A DNA stretch of 45,709 nucleotides from positions 1-45,709 of the IMG/VR virus record IMGVR_UViG_3300025889_000205; one strand, 5' to 3'. Shown here one piece after another: positions 13,644-20,633 of this stretch. The stretch is from a virus. The position numbers were made by a program, and so were the translations under genes. Position 1 is the first letter of the stretch, and every line of letters begins with the position of its first letter. The notes beneath the pieces were generated by a model, which was not told the origin of the DNA, ran no database searches, and was given only the letters and a program-made list of their open reading frames with translations.

Positions 13644-13677
13644 CCCTCTCCCGTGACCCGCTCTCTAGGGGAGGGGG
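13644..13677. terminator. Stem-loop between convergent genes
   Basis: CCCTCTCCC (13644-13652) pairs with GGGGAGGGG (13669-13677) around a 16-base loop, with one wobble. No T tract on either strand. It lies between the stops of the NinB-like gene and the 68-aa gene. The same type of stem appears at 18754-18778 and 24765-24793. Confidence 0.45.
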
Positions 13678-13691
13678 GGAGGGGGGCGGAT

Positions 13692-13898
13692 CTACCAAGC
13701 CACAGTGTCGACTCTGATGCGGTGGCTCAGCGCGCCGACATCCATTTCTGTGCAGATCCACAGGCCAGGACGGTCGATCTGCCCACCAATGAACCTGATG
13801 TCCAGGGCCATGCGCGGGTGAGCGAGCGGCGGGCGCGTCTCCACTTTGAGGGCGGGACGCCACGGGACATACTCTCGCGCGGTGTCGGGTGTCTCCAT
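13692..13898 (-). CDS. Hypothetical protein, 68 aa
   Basis: Not recognised. METPDTAREYVPWRPALKVE and PRMALDIRFIGGQIDRPGLW suggest a small beta-rich domain. Last gene of the short leftward operon 14945-13692, which stands against the early genes on both sides. Confidence 0.6.
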   Translation of the reverse strand: METPDTAREYVPWRPALKVETRPPLAHPRMALDIRFIGGQIDRPGLWICTEMDVGALSHRIRVDTVAW

Positions 13899-13910
13899 GA
13901 GGGAGGGGGG

Positions 13911-14264
13911 CTAGGAGGGGACGAACCGGCCGACCCGATTCCAGACCTTCTCGACGGCGTACACCGGCAGGTCCGCGTCTCCGGGCTCGTCGTTGAACGA
14001 GGACCGGAAGGAGAGGTCGTAGAAGGGGTCCCCATGCTCGCGCCATGTGGTCGCGCGCCCGGCGTGGATACCGACCGTGGGCGGCTCCACCCAGGCGAGG
14101 TACTTGGCCTCACAGGCGGGGCACTCGGCGTCGGCGATCTTCATGTCCCGGTACTCGTCGGCGTACGGTCCGAAGTCGGCAACGGTGCCGGTGCGGACGG
14201 GGCCGACGATCTGGACGGAGCACTCGCAGTAGTAGCAGTCCGTACGGCAGAGGTTGCGGCTCAT
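13911..14264 (-). CDS. Hypothetical zinc-binding protein, 117 aa
   Basis: MSRNLCRTDCYYCECSVQIV and CPACEAKYLAWVEPP give five to six Cys in CxxxxCxxCxC and CxxC spacing, a likely zinc site of the kind common in small phage proteins. The rest (DPFYDLSFRSSFNDEPGD) is typical of a family often annotated only as hypothetical. Co-transcribed with the repressor-type gene upstream. Confidence 0.7.
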   Translation of the reverse strand: MSRNLCRTDCYYCECSVQIVGPVRTGTVADFGPYADEYRDMKIADAECPACEAKYLAWVEPPTVGIHAGRATTWREHGDPFYDLSFRSSFNDEPGDADLPVYAVEKVWNRVGRFVPS

Positions 14265-14309
14265 GGGGGGCTAGGCGTCGGTGTCCTTCCGGGAGGGGAG
14301 GGAGGGGGG

Positions 14310-14648
14310 CTAGGCGGGGACGGCGAGCCAGTCCGTAGCGCCCGCGAACACGGCTTCCACGTCCTCCGTCTCGGCACCCGTCCGGTGATCGACCGCCCGC
14401 GTGAACGGCGACGTGACGTAGGAGCGGATCTGGTTACCCCATGCGAGACCGTCGCCTGTCGCGGGCACGTCACCGACCGCGACGAACACCGTGACGCGGG
14501 CGTCGGCCTCGGGGTCGTGGTAGACGAAGCGATGCACGCCGACCTCGGCGGCCATGTCGCGCTCGGGACTGGCAGCGTACATCGCGCGCAGGCGGTCGGC
14601 GAAGGGCTCGGCGTTGAGGGTGGCGGGCTGGATCTTGATTTCGCTCAT
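14310..14648 (-). CDS. Hypothetical protein, 112 aa
   Basis: Not recognised. Mixed alpha/beta: PFADRLRAMYAASPERDMAA, then ARVTVFVAVGDVPATGD and a C-terminal EDVEAVFAGATDWLAVP. No membrane, signal or catalytic motif is seen. Second gene of the minus operon, 12 bases after the repressor candidate. Confidence 0.66.
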   Translation of the reverse strand: MSEIKIQPATLNAEPFADRLRAMYAASPERDMAAEVGVHRFVYHDPEADARVTVFVAVGDVPATGDGLAWGNQIRSYVTSPFTRAVDHRTGAETEDVEAVFAGATDWLAVPA

Positions 14649-14660
14649 GGCGGGGAGGGG

Positions 14661-14945
14661 CTAGGTGTCCTTCCGGGGATCGACGATCCGAGACAGGCCC
14701 TCCTCCACCCGGAACGGGGTGAACGCCTCGATGATGCCCCGGCGGATCTTGGCGTACTTCGCCGTGGGCGGGTCCTCAGTGAGGGCGTGCGTGATCGCGG
14801 GCGGGCTCACCTCCAGGCGGCGCGCGGCCTCCGCACGGCTGTTGTCGCCGAGGGCTTCGAGGGCCTGCGCGTTGAGCGCGGCGTGATCGACGATCTGGCC
14901 GTGGTGCACGCGAGAGGAGCGGCGGCGGGAGAGGACAGCGGGCAT
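14661..14945 (-). CDS. Cro/CI-type repressor candidate, 94 aa
   Basis: SRAEAARRLEVSPPAITHAL is a clear helix-turn-helix (residues about 37-56) followed by a helical C-terminus (YAKIRRGIIEAFTPFRVEEG). The basic N-terminus (SRRRSSR) may add DNA contacts. It is divergent from the replication gene across a 114-base spacer with four GGTCAA-type boxes, the arrangement of lambdoid repressor/operator regions. It could act as the switch for replication genes. Confidence 0.74.
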   Translation of the reverse strand: MPAVLSRRRSSRVHHGQIVDHAALNAQALEALGDNSRAEAARRLEVSPPAITHALTEDPPTAKYAKIRRGIIEAFTPFRVEEGLSRIVDPRKDT

Positions 14946-14971
14946 GGCAAGATCGGCGAGGTGTGTGCTCC

Positions 14972-15056
14972 GGTCAATTTACCGCAGCGGTCAACAAAAG
15001 TTGCAGGGCCGGGACCCTTTACCCGGCAGGTCAAGTATATTAACCCAGCGGATCAA
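14972..15056. promoter_or_regulatory. Divergent promoter/operator with GGTCAA repeats
   Basis: GGTCAA occurs at 14972, 14989 and 15029, with a variant GGATCAA at 15050. The boxes form two larger copies of GGTCAA...ACC-CAGCGG-TCAAC (14972-14995 and 15029-15057). A -10-like TATATT (15036-15041) lies inside the second copy, 24 bases before the GTG of the replication gene. The stretch is markedly AT-richer than its surroundings. Confidence 0.55.
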
Positions 15057-15059
15057 CCC

Positions 15060-15947
15060 GTGAATGACGCCCCGAGCCCCCAGATGCTTCACTCGTTCGA
15101 TGCCGACATGGCGGCCCGATACGGAATCGCGGAGGCGGTGCTCATTCAGCACCTCGCCTTCTGGATCGGCAAGAACATGGACGCAGGCCGACACGACCAC
15201 GACGGGCGCACCTGGACCTACAACACGGTCAAGGGCTTCGCGGACCTGTACCCCTACCTCAGCGAGAAGCAGGTGCGCCGGGTGCTCGACAAGCTGGAGT
15301 CCGAGGGCGTGGTCGTGACCGGCAACTACAACAAGTCGGGCATGGATCGGACGCTCTGGTATGCGTTTGCGGACGATTTCGCCCATTTGCCCAAACGGGC
15401 AAATGCATCTGACCAAACGGGCAACTCCATTCGCCCAAACGGGCAAATGCATTCGACCACGCGGGCAAATGCATTTGCCCATACGGGCAGACCTATACCA
15501 GATAGAAACCCAGATGGAAGCACTCAGATGGAAACCACAGATCCTCTCCCGGCTGACGCCGGGACGGCGGATGGGGGAGGGGGTGCTGCGGTGGTGAAGG
15601 TGGACGCGACGCCCTACGCCGAGATCATCGACCACCTCAACGACCTGTGCGGGACGGGCTACCGCCCCACCTCCAAGAAGACCCAGACCCTGATCCGCGC
15701 CCGGATCGCCGAGGGCTACACCGTGGACGACTTCCGCACCGTCCACCGCAAGAAGGCCCGCGAGTGGTTGGGCACCGACCGTGCCCAGTACCTCCGCCCC
15801 GAAACGCTCTACAGCCCCAAGTTCGAATCCTACCTCCATGCCCCAGAACCGACCCAGCCCGCCGCCTCACGCCACAGCGTTGACGCGGACCCCAACGCCA
15901 ACTTCCAGCGCCTCGCAAGCGCCGGGCTCCGTGGCATCACGAGCTAG
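15060..15947 (+). CDS. Phage replication initiator (winged helix plus phg_2220-type C-terminal domain)
   Basis: 295 aa from GTG 15060; ATG 15084 is the alternative. Residues about 8-105 are a winged-helix domain (YGIAEAVLIQHLAFWIGKN; YNTVKGFADLYPYLSEKQVR; LDKLESEGVVVTGNYNKSG) of the DnaD-like replication proteins. A disordered linker follows, encoded by the iteron DNA. Residues about 185-265 are the conserved phage C-terminal domain (YAEIIDHLNDLCGTGYRPTS; TLIRARIAEGYTVDDFRTV; YLRPETLYSPKFESYL). It should bind the origin and load host replication machinery, as lambda O does. Confidence 0.88.
   Translation: MNDAPSPQMLHSFDADMAARYGIAEAVLIQHLAFWIGKNMDAGRHDHDGRTWTYNTVKGFADLYPYLSEKQVRRVLDKLESEGVVVTGNYNKSGMDRTLWYAFADDFAHLPKRANASDQTGNSIRPNGQMHSTTRANAFAHTGRPIPDRNPDGSTQMETTDPLPADAGTADGGGGAAVVKVDATPYAEIIDHLNDLCGTGYRPTSKKTQTLIRARIAEGYTVDDFRTVHRKKAREWLGTDRAQYLRPETLYSPKFESYLHAPEPTQPAASRHSVDADPNANFQRLASAGLRGITS
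15387..15496 (+). repeat. Five 22-bp iterons: probable replication origin
   Basis: Direct repeats at 15387, 15409, 15431, 15453 and 15475 (the last degenerate). The consensus is NNG-(C/A)CCAAACGGGCAAATGCAT. Most units contain the palindrome GCCC-N4-GGGC, perfect as TTTGCCC/GGGCAAA in unit 1. The 22-bp period is not a multiple of three, so the repeats are read in changing frames and are not conserved for protein. An AT-richer stretch (15491-15545) follows. This is the layout of lambda ori inside gene O. Confidence 0.85.
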
Positions 15948-16482
15948 CGGCCTCCCGTCCATCCTCGACACCGAGGCATGGGGCGCACCCGCTGAGGCCG
16001 TCGCGGTCGCCGCGGCCGTTGGCGAAGTCCTCGCCTTCGTGGAGCCCACCGCGACGGACGGACGCGCCGCGATGGTCACCCGCGCGATCTCGCAGCGGGG
16101 CTACTCGGCTCCTGAGATCGAGCTGATCAAGCGCGAGGCGCCCTTCGCCAACCACTACGGGCCGCACGTCCGCCTGGACGTGATCGACAAGATCGTGAAC
16201 GACCACCGGGCGGTCCGCGCCATGCTCGCCCGGCCGCTGTCTGGAGACGATGTGGCGGCGGTCTGCACGCTGGACCCTGCCCTCTCGCCTGACGACTTCG
16301 CCTGCACCGGGTTCGACTCCCGGAACAACCCCCTGTGGCGCTACGCGCCTGCCGTCGCCGCGAGCGCACGGGACCGGGGCATCGTGGCGACACCCGAGAT
16401 GCCCGACGCCGTGGGCCGACAGGAAGGCCCCGTCACCCTCCACCTGATTCCGGGCAACGGAGCCCAGGACGCCGCCGCCTGA
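15838..16482 (+). CDS. Hypothetical protein after the initiator; helicase-loader position
   Basis: 214 aa from ATG 15838, overlapping the initiator by 110 bases; GTG 15931 (overlap 17 bases) would remove a Pro/Thr-rich leader and is equally plausible. The body is helical (APAEAVAVAAAVGEVLAFVE; GYSAPEIELIKREAPFANHY; LDVIDKIVNDHRAVRAMLA). No Walker motif is present, so it is not a DnaC-type ATPase. Genes in this place in lambdoid phages load the host helicase (lambda P); that role is only positional inference here. Confidence 0.66.
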   Translation: MPQNRPSPPPHATALTRTPTPTSSASQAPGSVASRASGLPSILDTEAWGAPAEAVAVAAAVGEVLAFVEPTATDGRAAMVTRAISQRGYSAPEIELIKREAPFANHYGPHVRLDVIDKIVNDHRAVRAMLARPLSGDDVAAVCTLDPALSPDDFACTGFDSRNNPLWRYAPAVAASARDRGIVATPEMPDAVGRQEGPVTLHLIPGNGAQDAAA

Positions 16483-16486
16483 TCCC

Positions 16487-16711
16487 ATGCGAAACACCAT
16501 CCACCTCGGCAACTCCATCGACGACGAATGGGCCGACATGATCGAAGGCACCCGCTTCGACGAGGAGACCAAGAACCTGCTGATCATCGAGTACGCCCGT
16601 GGTCGGGATGCACAGATCGGGCAGTGGGCACTCCGCGCGGAGTCGCTGGACGGCCTGACCACGGCGAGCCGCAAGGGGGCCGAGGCCAAGCGCGCGAGGC
16701 GAGCGGCATGA
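16487..16711 (+). CDS. Small hypothetical protein, 74 aa
   Basis: Acidic N-terminal half (NSIDDEWADMIEGTRFDEET) with a central helix (NLLIIEYARGRDAQIGQWAL) and a basic C-terminus (GAEAKRARRAA). Not recognised. The stop overlaps the next start (ATGA). Confidence 0.64.
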   Translation: MRNTIHLGNSIDDEWADMIEGTRFDEETKNLLIIEYARGRDAQIGQWALRAESLDGLTTASRKGAEAKRARRAA

Positions 16712-16929
16712 TCCACGTCTACACCCCTGCCCCCGGCGCCGTCACCATCGAGCAAGAGACGAACGGGTACGCCGTCGCCATCGAGACAGACCGCGACGGA
16801 GCCCGCGACCTCGCGCGCAAGCTCGCCGTCTGTGCAGGCCCGCCCGCCGTCCGCGGCATGGCCCCGCCCCACCTCCGACTCGTGATCCACAACGGCCGCC
16901 CCGTCGCCCAGCCCTCACCCCTCCAGTAG
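16708..16929 (+). CDS. Small hypothetical protein, 73 aa
   Basis: MIHVYTPAPGAVTIEQETNG then YAVAIETDRDGARDLARKLA: two strands and a helix, a small alpha/beta domain. The end (PPHLRLVIHNGRPVAQ) is a further strand pair. Coupled by ATGA to the gene upstream. Function unknown. Confidence 0.6.
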   Translation: MIHVYTPAPGAVTIEQETNGYAVAIETDRDGARDLARKLAVCAGPPAVRGMAPPHLRLVIHNGRPVAQPSPLQ

Positions 16930-16931
16930 CC

Positions 16932-17294
16932 ATGACCGACCACACCGACGCCCCCACCATCATCCACCTGTTCTCCGACACCCTCTCGGTCAAGACCGCG
17001 CCCGGAGACATCCTCTCCGTCCAGATCCACGCCCACGGGATGCCGGGCGCACTCCGGGAGGAGATAGAGCCGCACCGGATCGTGGTCACGGTCCGCGAGC
17101 CCTCCGTCTTGGGCTTCTCTCCGCAGGAATGCACCCGCCGGGCTCACTTCTTCTACGGCCGCGACGGGATCAACGTGATCCACGCGCTAGAGGAGGGTGG
17201 CTACTTCGAGGACTGGCAGGCACGCCAGATGCTGGACCGGTACCGCGAGATGGCCGAAGCCGAGCGAGAGGCCCGCGCCGAGTCCTCCCCGTGA
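16932..17294 (+). CDS. Hypothetical protein, 120 aa
   Basis: Strand-rich first half (TIIHLFSDTLSVKTAPGDIL; IEPHRIVVTVREPSV). A middle CTRRAHFFYGRDGINVIHAL element and an amphipathic C-terminal helix (QARQMLDRYREMAEAERE) follow. Not recognised. The stop overlaps the following GTG. Confidence 0.64.
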   Translation: MTDHTDAPTIIHLFSDTLSVKTAPGDILSVQIHAHGMPGALREEIEPHRIVVTVREPSVLGFSPQECTRRAHFFYGRDGINVIHALEEGGYFEDWQARQMLDRYREMAEAEREARAESSP

Positions 17295-17461
17295 CCCTCC
17301 TCACCCCCGCCCAACGGGACGCCCTGGTGCGAGACGAGGGGAGGTGCCCCTTCCAGGATTTCGCCCTGGTGAGCACCGACCCGCCGCGCTTCCGCCTCCT
17401 CGCCAGCCGCGCGCCTCTGCGCCCTGCCCCGAACCCCGCACAGAAGGCCCTCCCCCTCTAG
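17291..17461 (+). CDS. Small hypothetical protein, 56 aa
   Basis: GTG 17291 overlaps the previous stop as GTGA, the coupling used across this operon. LLTPAQRDALVRDEGRCPFQ may form a short helix and loop; the rest is Pro/Arg-rich. It ends ALPL, as several neighbours end in similar Leu-rich codons. Weak but plausible coding. Confidence 0.45.
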   Translation: MTLLTPAQRDALVRDEGRCPFQDFALVSTDPPRFRLLASRAPLRPAPNPAQKALPL

Positions 17462-17472
17462 CACTCGTACCG

Positions 17473-17778
17473 ATGCCCCCCAAGCCGATGCCCGACCCTA
17501 TCTCACGAATCGCAGCCGCCTGGGAGAGCGACCTGCCCGCCCTCTCCCGCCGGGGTGCCGGATGGAAGCCGCCGCACCCACGCACCGCCGCCGGTCACAT
17601 CGACGCCCTTGTCGCTGCCGTCCGCGCTGCGGAAAGACGCGCAGAGGACGCAGAACGCGAAGCCTCCGAATCCCGCCAGCTCGCAGCCTCCCGCCTCGCG
17701 GACTTCCAGGGGTTCATGAACGACGTGGGCCAATTGGCCCTGAAGTACAGCAGCGGGCGCACGCCCCTCCCCCTCTAA
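17473..17778 (+). CDS. Coiled-coil hypothetical protein, 101 aa
   Basis: Residues about 35-80 form a heptad-rich coil (AGHIDALVAAVRAAERRAED, then EREASESRQLAASRLADFQG). Pro-rich N-terminus; start ATG 17473 in the CCGATG context, with ATG 17488 as an alternative. Not recognised. Confidence 0.62.
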   Translation: MPPKPMPDPISRIAAAWESDLPALSRRGAGWKPPHPRTAAGHIDALVAAVRAAERRAEDAEREASESRQLAASRLADFQGFMNDVGQLALKYSSGRTPLPL

Positions 17779-17801
17779 CCCGACAACCGCCCCCCGAAAC
17801 C

Positions 17802-18263
17802 ATGACCCAAGATCGCACCATACTCCGCTGGCGCGGCCTGTTCGTCGGCCGAGTGCACGTCTTCGGCAACTCGACCCCGCCGAACCCGCACGCCTACGTC
17901 GTCGCGTCCTACCACCCGCCGACCTCGTACTCCTGGGGGTGGGCTCTGTACCGCTACACATCGCCGGAGGCGAAGCGGTGGGGCGCCTCCTTCCGGCGGT
18001 CGAACGGGCACGGTCACGCGGACCTGTCTGCGCCGCTCATCGGCGGCCTGTCGCTCCGGTGGCAGCCGCTGGCCGGGCCCACCCACATCCCACGCCGTCG
18101 GCGGCGGACTCGCCGGGTGACCTTCGGCCTCGGCCGCCGCTGGCGGGTCACGGTAGCGACCCGCCCGAAGTGGTCGTTCCGTGCCGAGCGTGACCGTGAA
18201 CTCCGCTTCTTCTACCTCGCCGGCCTGTCCGTCACGGTGGCGGACAACGGGTGGAACGCGTGA
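17802..18263 (+). CDS. Basic hypothetical protein, 153 aa
   Basis: Aromatic and Arg-rich throughout: YVVASYHPPTSYSWGWALYR, then RRRRRTRRVTFGLGRRWRV and a strand-rich end (ELRFFYLAGLSVTVADNGW). The charge suggests nucleic-acid or membrane contact. Not recognised. The stop overlaps the following GTG as GTGA. Confidence 0.62.
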   Translation: MTQDRTILRWRGLFVGRVHVFGNSTPPNPHAYVVASYHPPTSYSWGWALYRYTSPEAKRWGASFRRSNGHGHADLSAPLIGGLSLRWQPLAGPTHIPRRRRRTRRVTFGLGRRWRVTVATRPKWSFRAERDRELRFFYLAGLSVTVADNGWNA

Positions 18264-18478
18264 GCACCTACACCGACCACAAGGGACGGGTCCACAAGGC
18301 GCACCGCTTGCCGCTCTGGGTCCACCAGGAACTGGCGCACTTGGGCGCACGCGCTGAGGCTGCGGAGGAGGAACGTGACCGCCATGCGCAGGCCATCGAA
18401 GCGGCGGCGGTCAATCTCACCCGCGCCATACGGCCGGACCTGTTCGATGACGAGCCCGACACCGCCCTCTCCCTCTAA
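18260..18478 (+). CDS. Small coiled-coil protein, 72 aa
   Basis: GTG 18260 overlaps the previous stop; GTG 18251 would add three residues. HKAHRLPLWVHQELAHLGAR is followed by a charged coil (AEAAEEERDRHAQAIEAAAV) and an acidic end. Not recognised. Confidence 0.6.
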   Translation: MSTYTDHKGRVHKAHRLPLWVHQELAHLGARAEAAEEERDRHAQAIEAAAVNLTRAIRPDLFDDEPDTALSL

Positions 18479-18497
18479 CCCGACAACCCCAGACACC

Positions 18498-18749
18498 ATG
18501 AAGCTCCGCCGCGCCCATCGCCGCATCCTCGTCGGCCTCTCTGCACACATGCACCACGGCCTTGACCTCGTCCGCGCCGGGCTCGCGTGGCGCAGCACCG
18601 TCTACCTCCACCTGGACCGCCTGGAGATGGCCGGGCTCGTCAAGTCCATCCACTCCTCGCACGTCGGCGACCCCCGCCGCTACTACTGGATCACGGACGA
18701 GGGGAGGGAGGCCCTGCACGCCGTCCTGCACCCGTCCGCCACCAACTGA
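18498..18749 (+). CDS. Winged-helix DNA-binding protein, 83 aa
   Basis: RRILVGLSAHMHHGLDLVRA, AWRSTVYLHLDRLEMAGLVK and DPRRYYWITDEGREALHAVL are the helices and wing of a PadR/MarR-like domain with almost nothing else. Single-domain wHTH proteins of this size usually regulate transcription. Followed by the stem-loop at 18754-18778. Confidence 0.75.
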   Translation: MKLRRAHRRILVGLSAHMHHGLDLVRAGLAWRSTVYLHLDRLEMAGLVKSIHSSHVGDPRRYYWITDEGREALHAVLHPSATN

Positions 18750-18753
18750 TCTC

Positions 18754-18778
18754 CCTCTCCCCCTCTCTGGGGGAGGGG
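18754..18778 (+). terminator. C-rich/G-rich stem-loop
   Basis: Left arm 18754-18763 (C-rich) pairs with GGGGGAGGGG (18769-18778) around a TCTCT loop, with one wobble. It sits just after the stop of the winged-helix gene. There is no T tract. Confidence 0.45.
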
Positions 18779-18800
18779 CACACACAAGACTGAACCGACC

Positions 18801-19052
18801 ATGCCCGACGTATCGCACATCCTCGACGCCCGCGACCGGGGTAAACTGACCTGCCAGAACTGCCTTTTCTGGGAACCCAACCTTGGCCCGGACGGGTGGG
18901 GGGAGTGCCGGGCTTCCCTGCCTGCCTTCCACCCGAACGTCACCGAGGAGGAGATGGGAGGGTACTCCGTCTCGGACCGGTTCATTGGGCACTTCCCGAT
19001 GACGACGGGGACCGAAGACTGGTGCGCCCACTTCATCGAGGACCCGTCGTGA
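18801..19052 (+). CDS. Small Cys-rich protein, 83 aa
   Basis: LTCQNCLFWEPNLGPDGWGE-C and W-C-AHF place four Cys in CxxC...C...C order, a likely zinc or iron site, typical of a small phage family with WxGECR-like centres. The stop overlaps the next GTG. Function unknown. Confidence 0.68.
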   Translation: MPDVSHILDARDRGKLTCQNCLFWEPNLGPDGWGECRASLPAFHPNVTEEEMGGYSVSDRFIGHFPMTTGTEDWCAHFIEDPS

Positions 19053-19432
19053 AGCGCTCCGGCCCCATCAAGCGCAAGACCCCGCTGGAGCGAGGCAAGC
19101 CGATGAAGCGCACCGGCTGGAAGCGGACGGCCAACGGCGCCGCGACCACCCGCCGCGCGCCCATCAAGCCCGTCTCGAAGAAGCGCCAGGCCGAACAGCG
19201 CGAGCGCGTCAAGATGCTCAAGGCGGAGACCGGAGGCGTGCCTGTCGCCTGCGAGCGGTGCGACGCCGCCGAGGCCAACGACGCTCACGAGATCGTGCCC
19301 CGCTCGGCAGGAGGCTCTATCACGGACCGCGAGAACGTGGTCTTCCTCTGTCGTCCCTGCCACCGCTGGATAGGAGACAACCCCGCACAGGCGATGGCCG
19401 ACGGCTGGCTCGCCCGCCCCGACACCCCGTAG
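19049..19432 (+). CDS. HNH endonuclease-type protein, 127 aa
   Basis: GTG 19049 (GTGA overlap). The basic N-terminus RSGPIKRKTPLERGKPMKR is typical of phage HNH/NinG-like proteins. CERCDAAEANDAHEIVPRSA, then DRENVVFLCRPCHRWIGDNP supplies CxxC, the HE/H of the HNH core, the N of the second helix and CxxCH. Such small nucleases act in DNA packaging or recombination; the operon position favours the latter. Confidence 0.82.
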   Translation: MKRSGPIKRKTPLERGKPMKRTGWKRTANGAATTRRAPIKPVSKKRQAEQRERVKMLKAETGGVPVACERCDAAEANDAHEIVPRSAGGSITDRENVVFLCRPCHRWIGDNPAQAMADGWLARPDTP

Positions 19433-19436
19433 CCCG

Positions 19437-19718
19437 ATGCCCAACCCGCTAACCCTCCGCTGCCCTCACTGTGGCGAGATCGACTGGACGCAGGCCCCCC
19501 GCCTGCGTCACGCCCTCGACTTCGTGGAGGGCCTGGACAGCGACCGCTTCCACGCTGCCGACTACCGCGCCTCTACCGGTGGCGAGTTGACCGCACAGAG
19601 CGTGACCAACGCCATGCGCGACCTCGAACGGCTCGGGTTCATCCGGCGGGACGGGACCGACGCCGCGCCCACGGGAGGACGGCAGATCGCGTGGCTCCGC
19701 ACCCTCCCCACCCCGTAG
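19437..19718 (+). CDS. Zinc-finger plus winged-helix protein, 93 aa
   Basis: CPHCGEIDW at the N-terminus suggests half a zinc ribbon. LRHALDFVEGLDSDRFHAAD, LTAQSVTNAMRDLERLGFIR and GGRQIAWLRTLP read as a winged helix. Start in a CCCGATG context that is repeated at the next gene (19709-19728). Likely DNA-binding. Confidence 0.68.
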   Translation: MPNPLTLRCPHCGEIDWTQAPRLRHALDFVEGLDSDRFHAADYRASTGGELTAQSVTNAMRDLERLGFIRRDGTDAAPTGGRQIAWLRTLPTP

Positions 19719-19722
19719 CCCG

Positions 19723-19965
19723 ATGCCCGGAGCGAACCCGCACACCGCCCGTCGCCGCGTCAAGGCCAACGACTCCATCGTGAAGCCGAGCGAGTTGGAC
19801 ACCATGAAGGCCCGCGCCGCCGAGGCCGCCCGCCTCCGCACGTCCGGCGACGTGCCGCACTACCAGCCGGACGGGATGCCCCTCGGCCTGGAGGACTACG
19901 TGGCGCTCTGCCGTGCCGGTCGCGTCGCCTCCGCCCGCTTCACCCTCCGCCCCGTCGACTCATGA
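19723..19965 (+). CDS. Small hypothetical protein, 80 aa
   Basis: Basic start (HTARRRVKANDSIVKPSELD), helical middle (TMKARAAEAARLRTSGDVPH) and a C-terminal GLEDYVALCRAGRVASARFT. Not recognised. ATGA overlap with the next gene. Confidence 0.6.
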   Translation: MPGANPHTARRRVKANDSIVKPSELDTMKARAAEAARLRTSGDVPHYQPDGMPLGLEDYVALCRAGRVASARFTLRPVDS

Positions 19966-20207
19966 CCGACACGACCCGCCGCGCCCGGTGCCTCGCCACC
20001 GCAGATCGGTTCCACGCCGCCGCCGACCGCCTCGCCCTCTCGGGAAGCCCCGCCGCCCCGCGCGTCCGCCAGCGTGCCCGCGAGTGGGAAGCCCTCGCCG
20101 AGGGTACCGACCGGCAGGTCCCCGCGACGAAGCCGGAGACGCTGGCCTGCATCGCGTTCCCGCTCGACCTGTTCGCCGCCGCCGCCGTGGACACCCCCGC
20201 CCTCTAG
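19962..20207 (+). CDS. Small hypothetical protein, 81 aa
   Basis: Helical: ARCLATADRFHAAADRLALS and RVRQRAREWEALAEGTDRQ, with a hydrophobic C-terminus (CIAFPLDLFAAAAVD). Not recognised. Coupled by ATGA to the upstream gene. Confidence 0.58.
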   Translation: MTDTTRRARCLATADRFHAAADRLALSGSPAAPRVRQRAREWEALAEGTDRQVPATKPETLACIAFPLDLFAAAAVDTPAL

Positions 20208-20211
20208 CGCC

Positions 20212-20418
20212 ATGCCCTTGCCTCGCCTCCGCGACATGACCGACGACGAGCTCGAAAACTTCCGGGTCCGCCTCGCCTACCGCGACTGCCCACCCAACCG
20301 CTACACCGAGACCCGCCGCATCCTCTCCGCGGTCGCCGAGATCCAGACAGAGCGCGCGGAGGCTCGCCGACGGGCAGAGGAGACCGGGTGGGTGGACTCC
20401 TACCGGATGGTGGCATGA
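20212..20418 (+). CDS. Small hypothetical protein, 68 aa
   Basis: MTDDELENFRVRLAYRDCPP then RYTETRRILSAVAEIQTERA: two helices with a charged end. Not recognised; ATGA overlap with the next gene. Confidence 0.58.
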   Translation: MPLPRLRDMTDDELENFRVRLAYRDCPPNRYTETRRILSAVAEIQTERAEARRRAEETGWVDSYRMVA

Positions 20419-20633
20419 CCTACGCCGACGCCCTCGCCCGCATCCGCACCGCCGCCCCCTTCGACCTCGGACCGGGGGAGCGCGTCGCCGAGCCCGCCAC
20501 GTACGCCGCCGAAGCGGAAGCCCGCCTCGCGGATGCGGTCACCGCGCCACTGGGGCAGGCCATGCTCCGCCGCGCCCTCGATGCCCTCGACACCCTCACC
20601 CCCAACTCCCATGACCTACTCGACCCCGCTTGA
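20415..20633 (+). CDS. Small hypothetical protein, 72 aa
   Basis: MTYADALARIRTAAPFDLGP and AEAEARLADAVTAPLGQAML: helical and acidic. Overlaps the following gene by 23 bases. Not recognised. Confidence 0.57.
   Translation: MTYADALARIRTAAPFDLGPGERVAEPATYAAEAEARLADAVTAPLGQAMLRRALDALDTLTPNSHDLLDPA

Noticed and set aside
13593-15059. Open plus frame running upstream of the initiator across the repressor operon
   Set aside because: It covers four sensible minus genes and the operator; only the part from 15060 has protein character.
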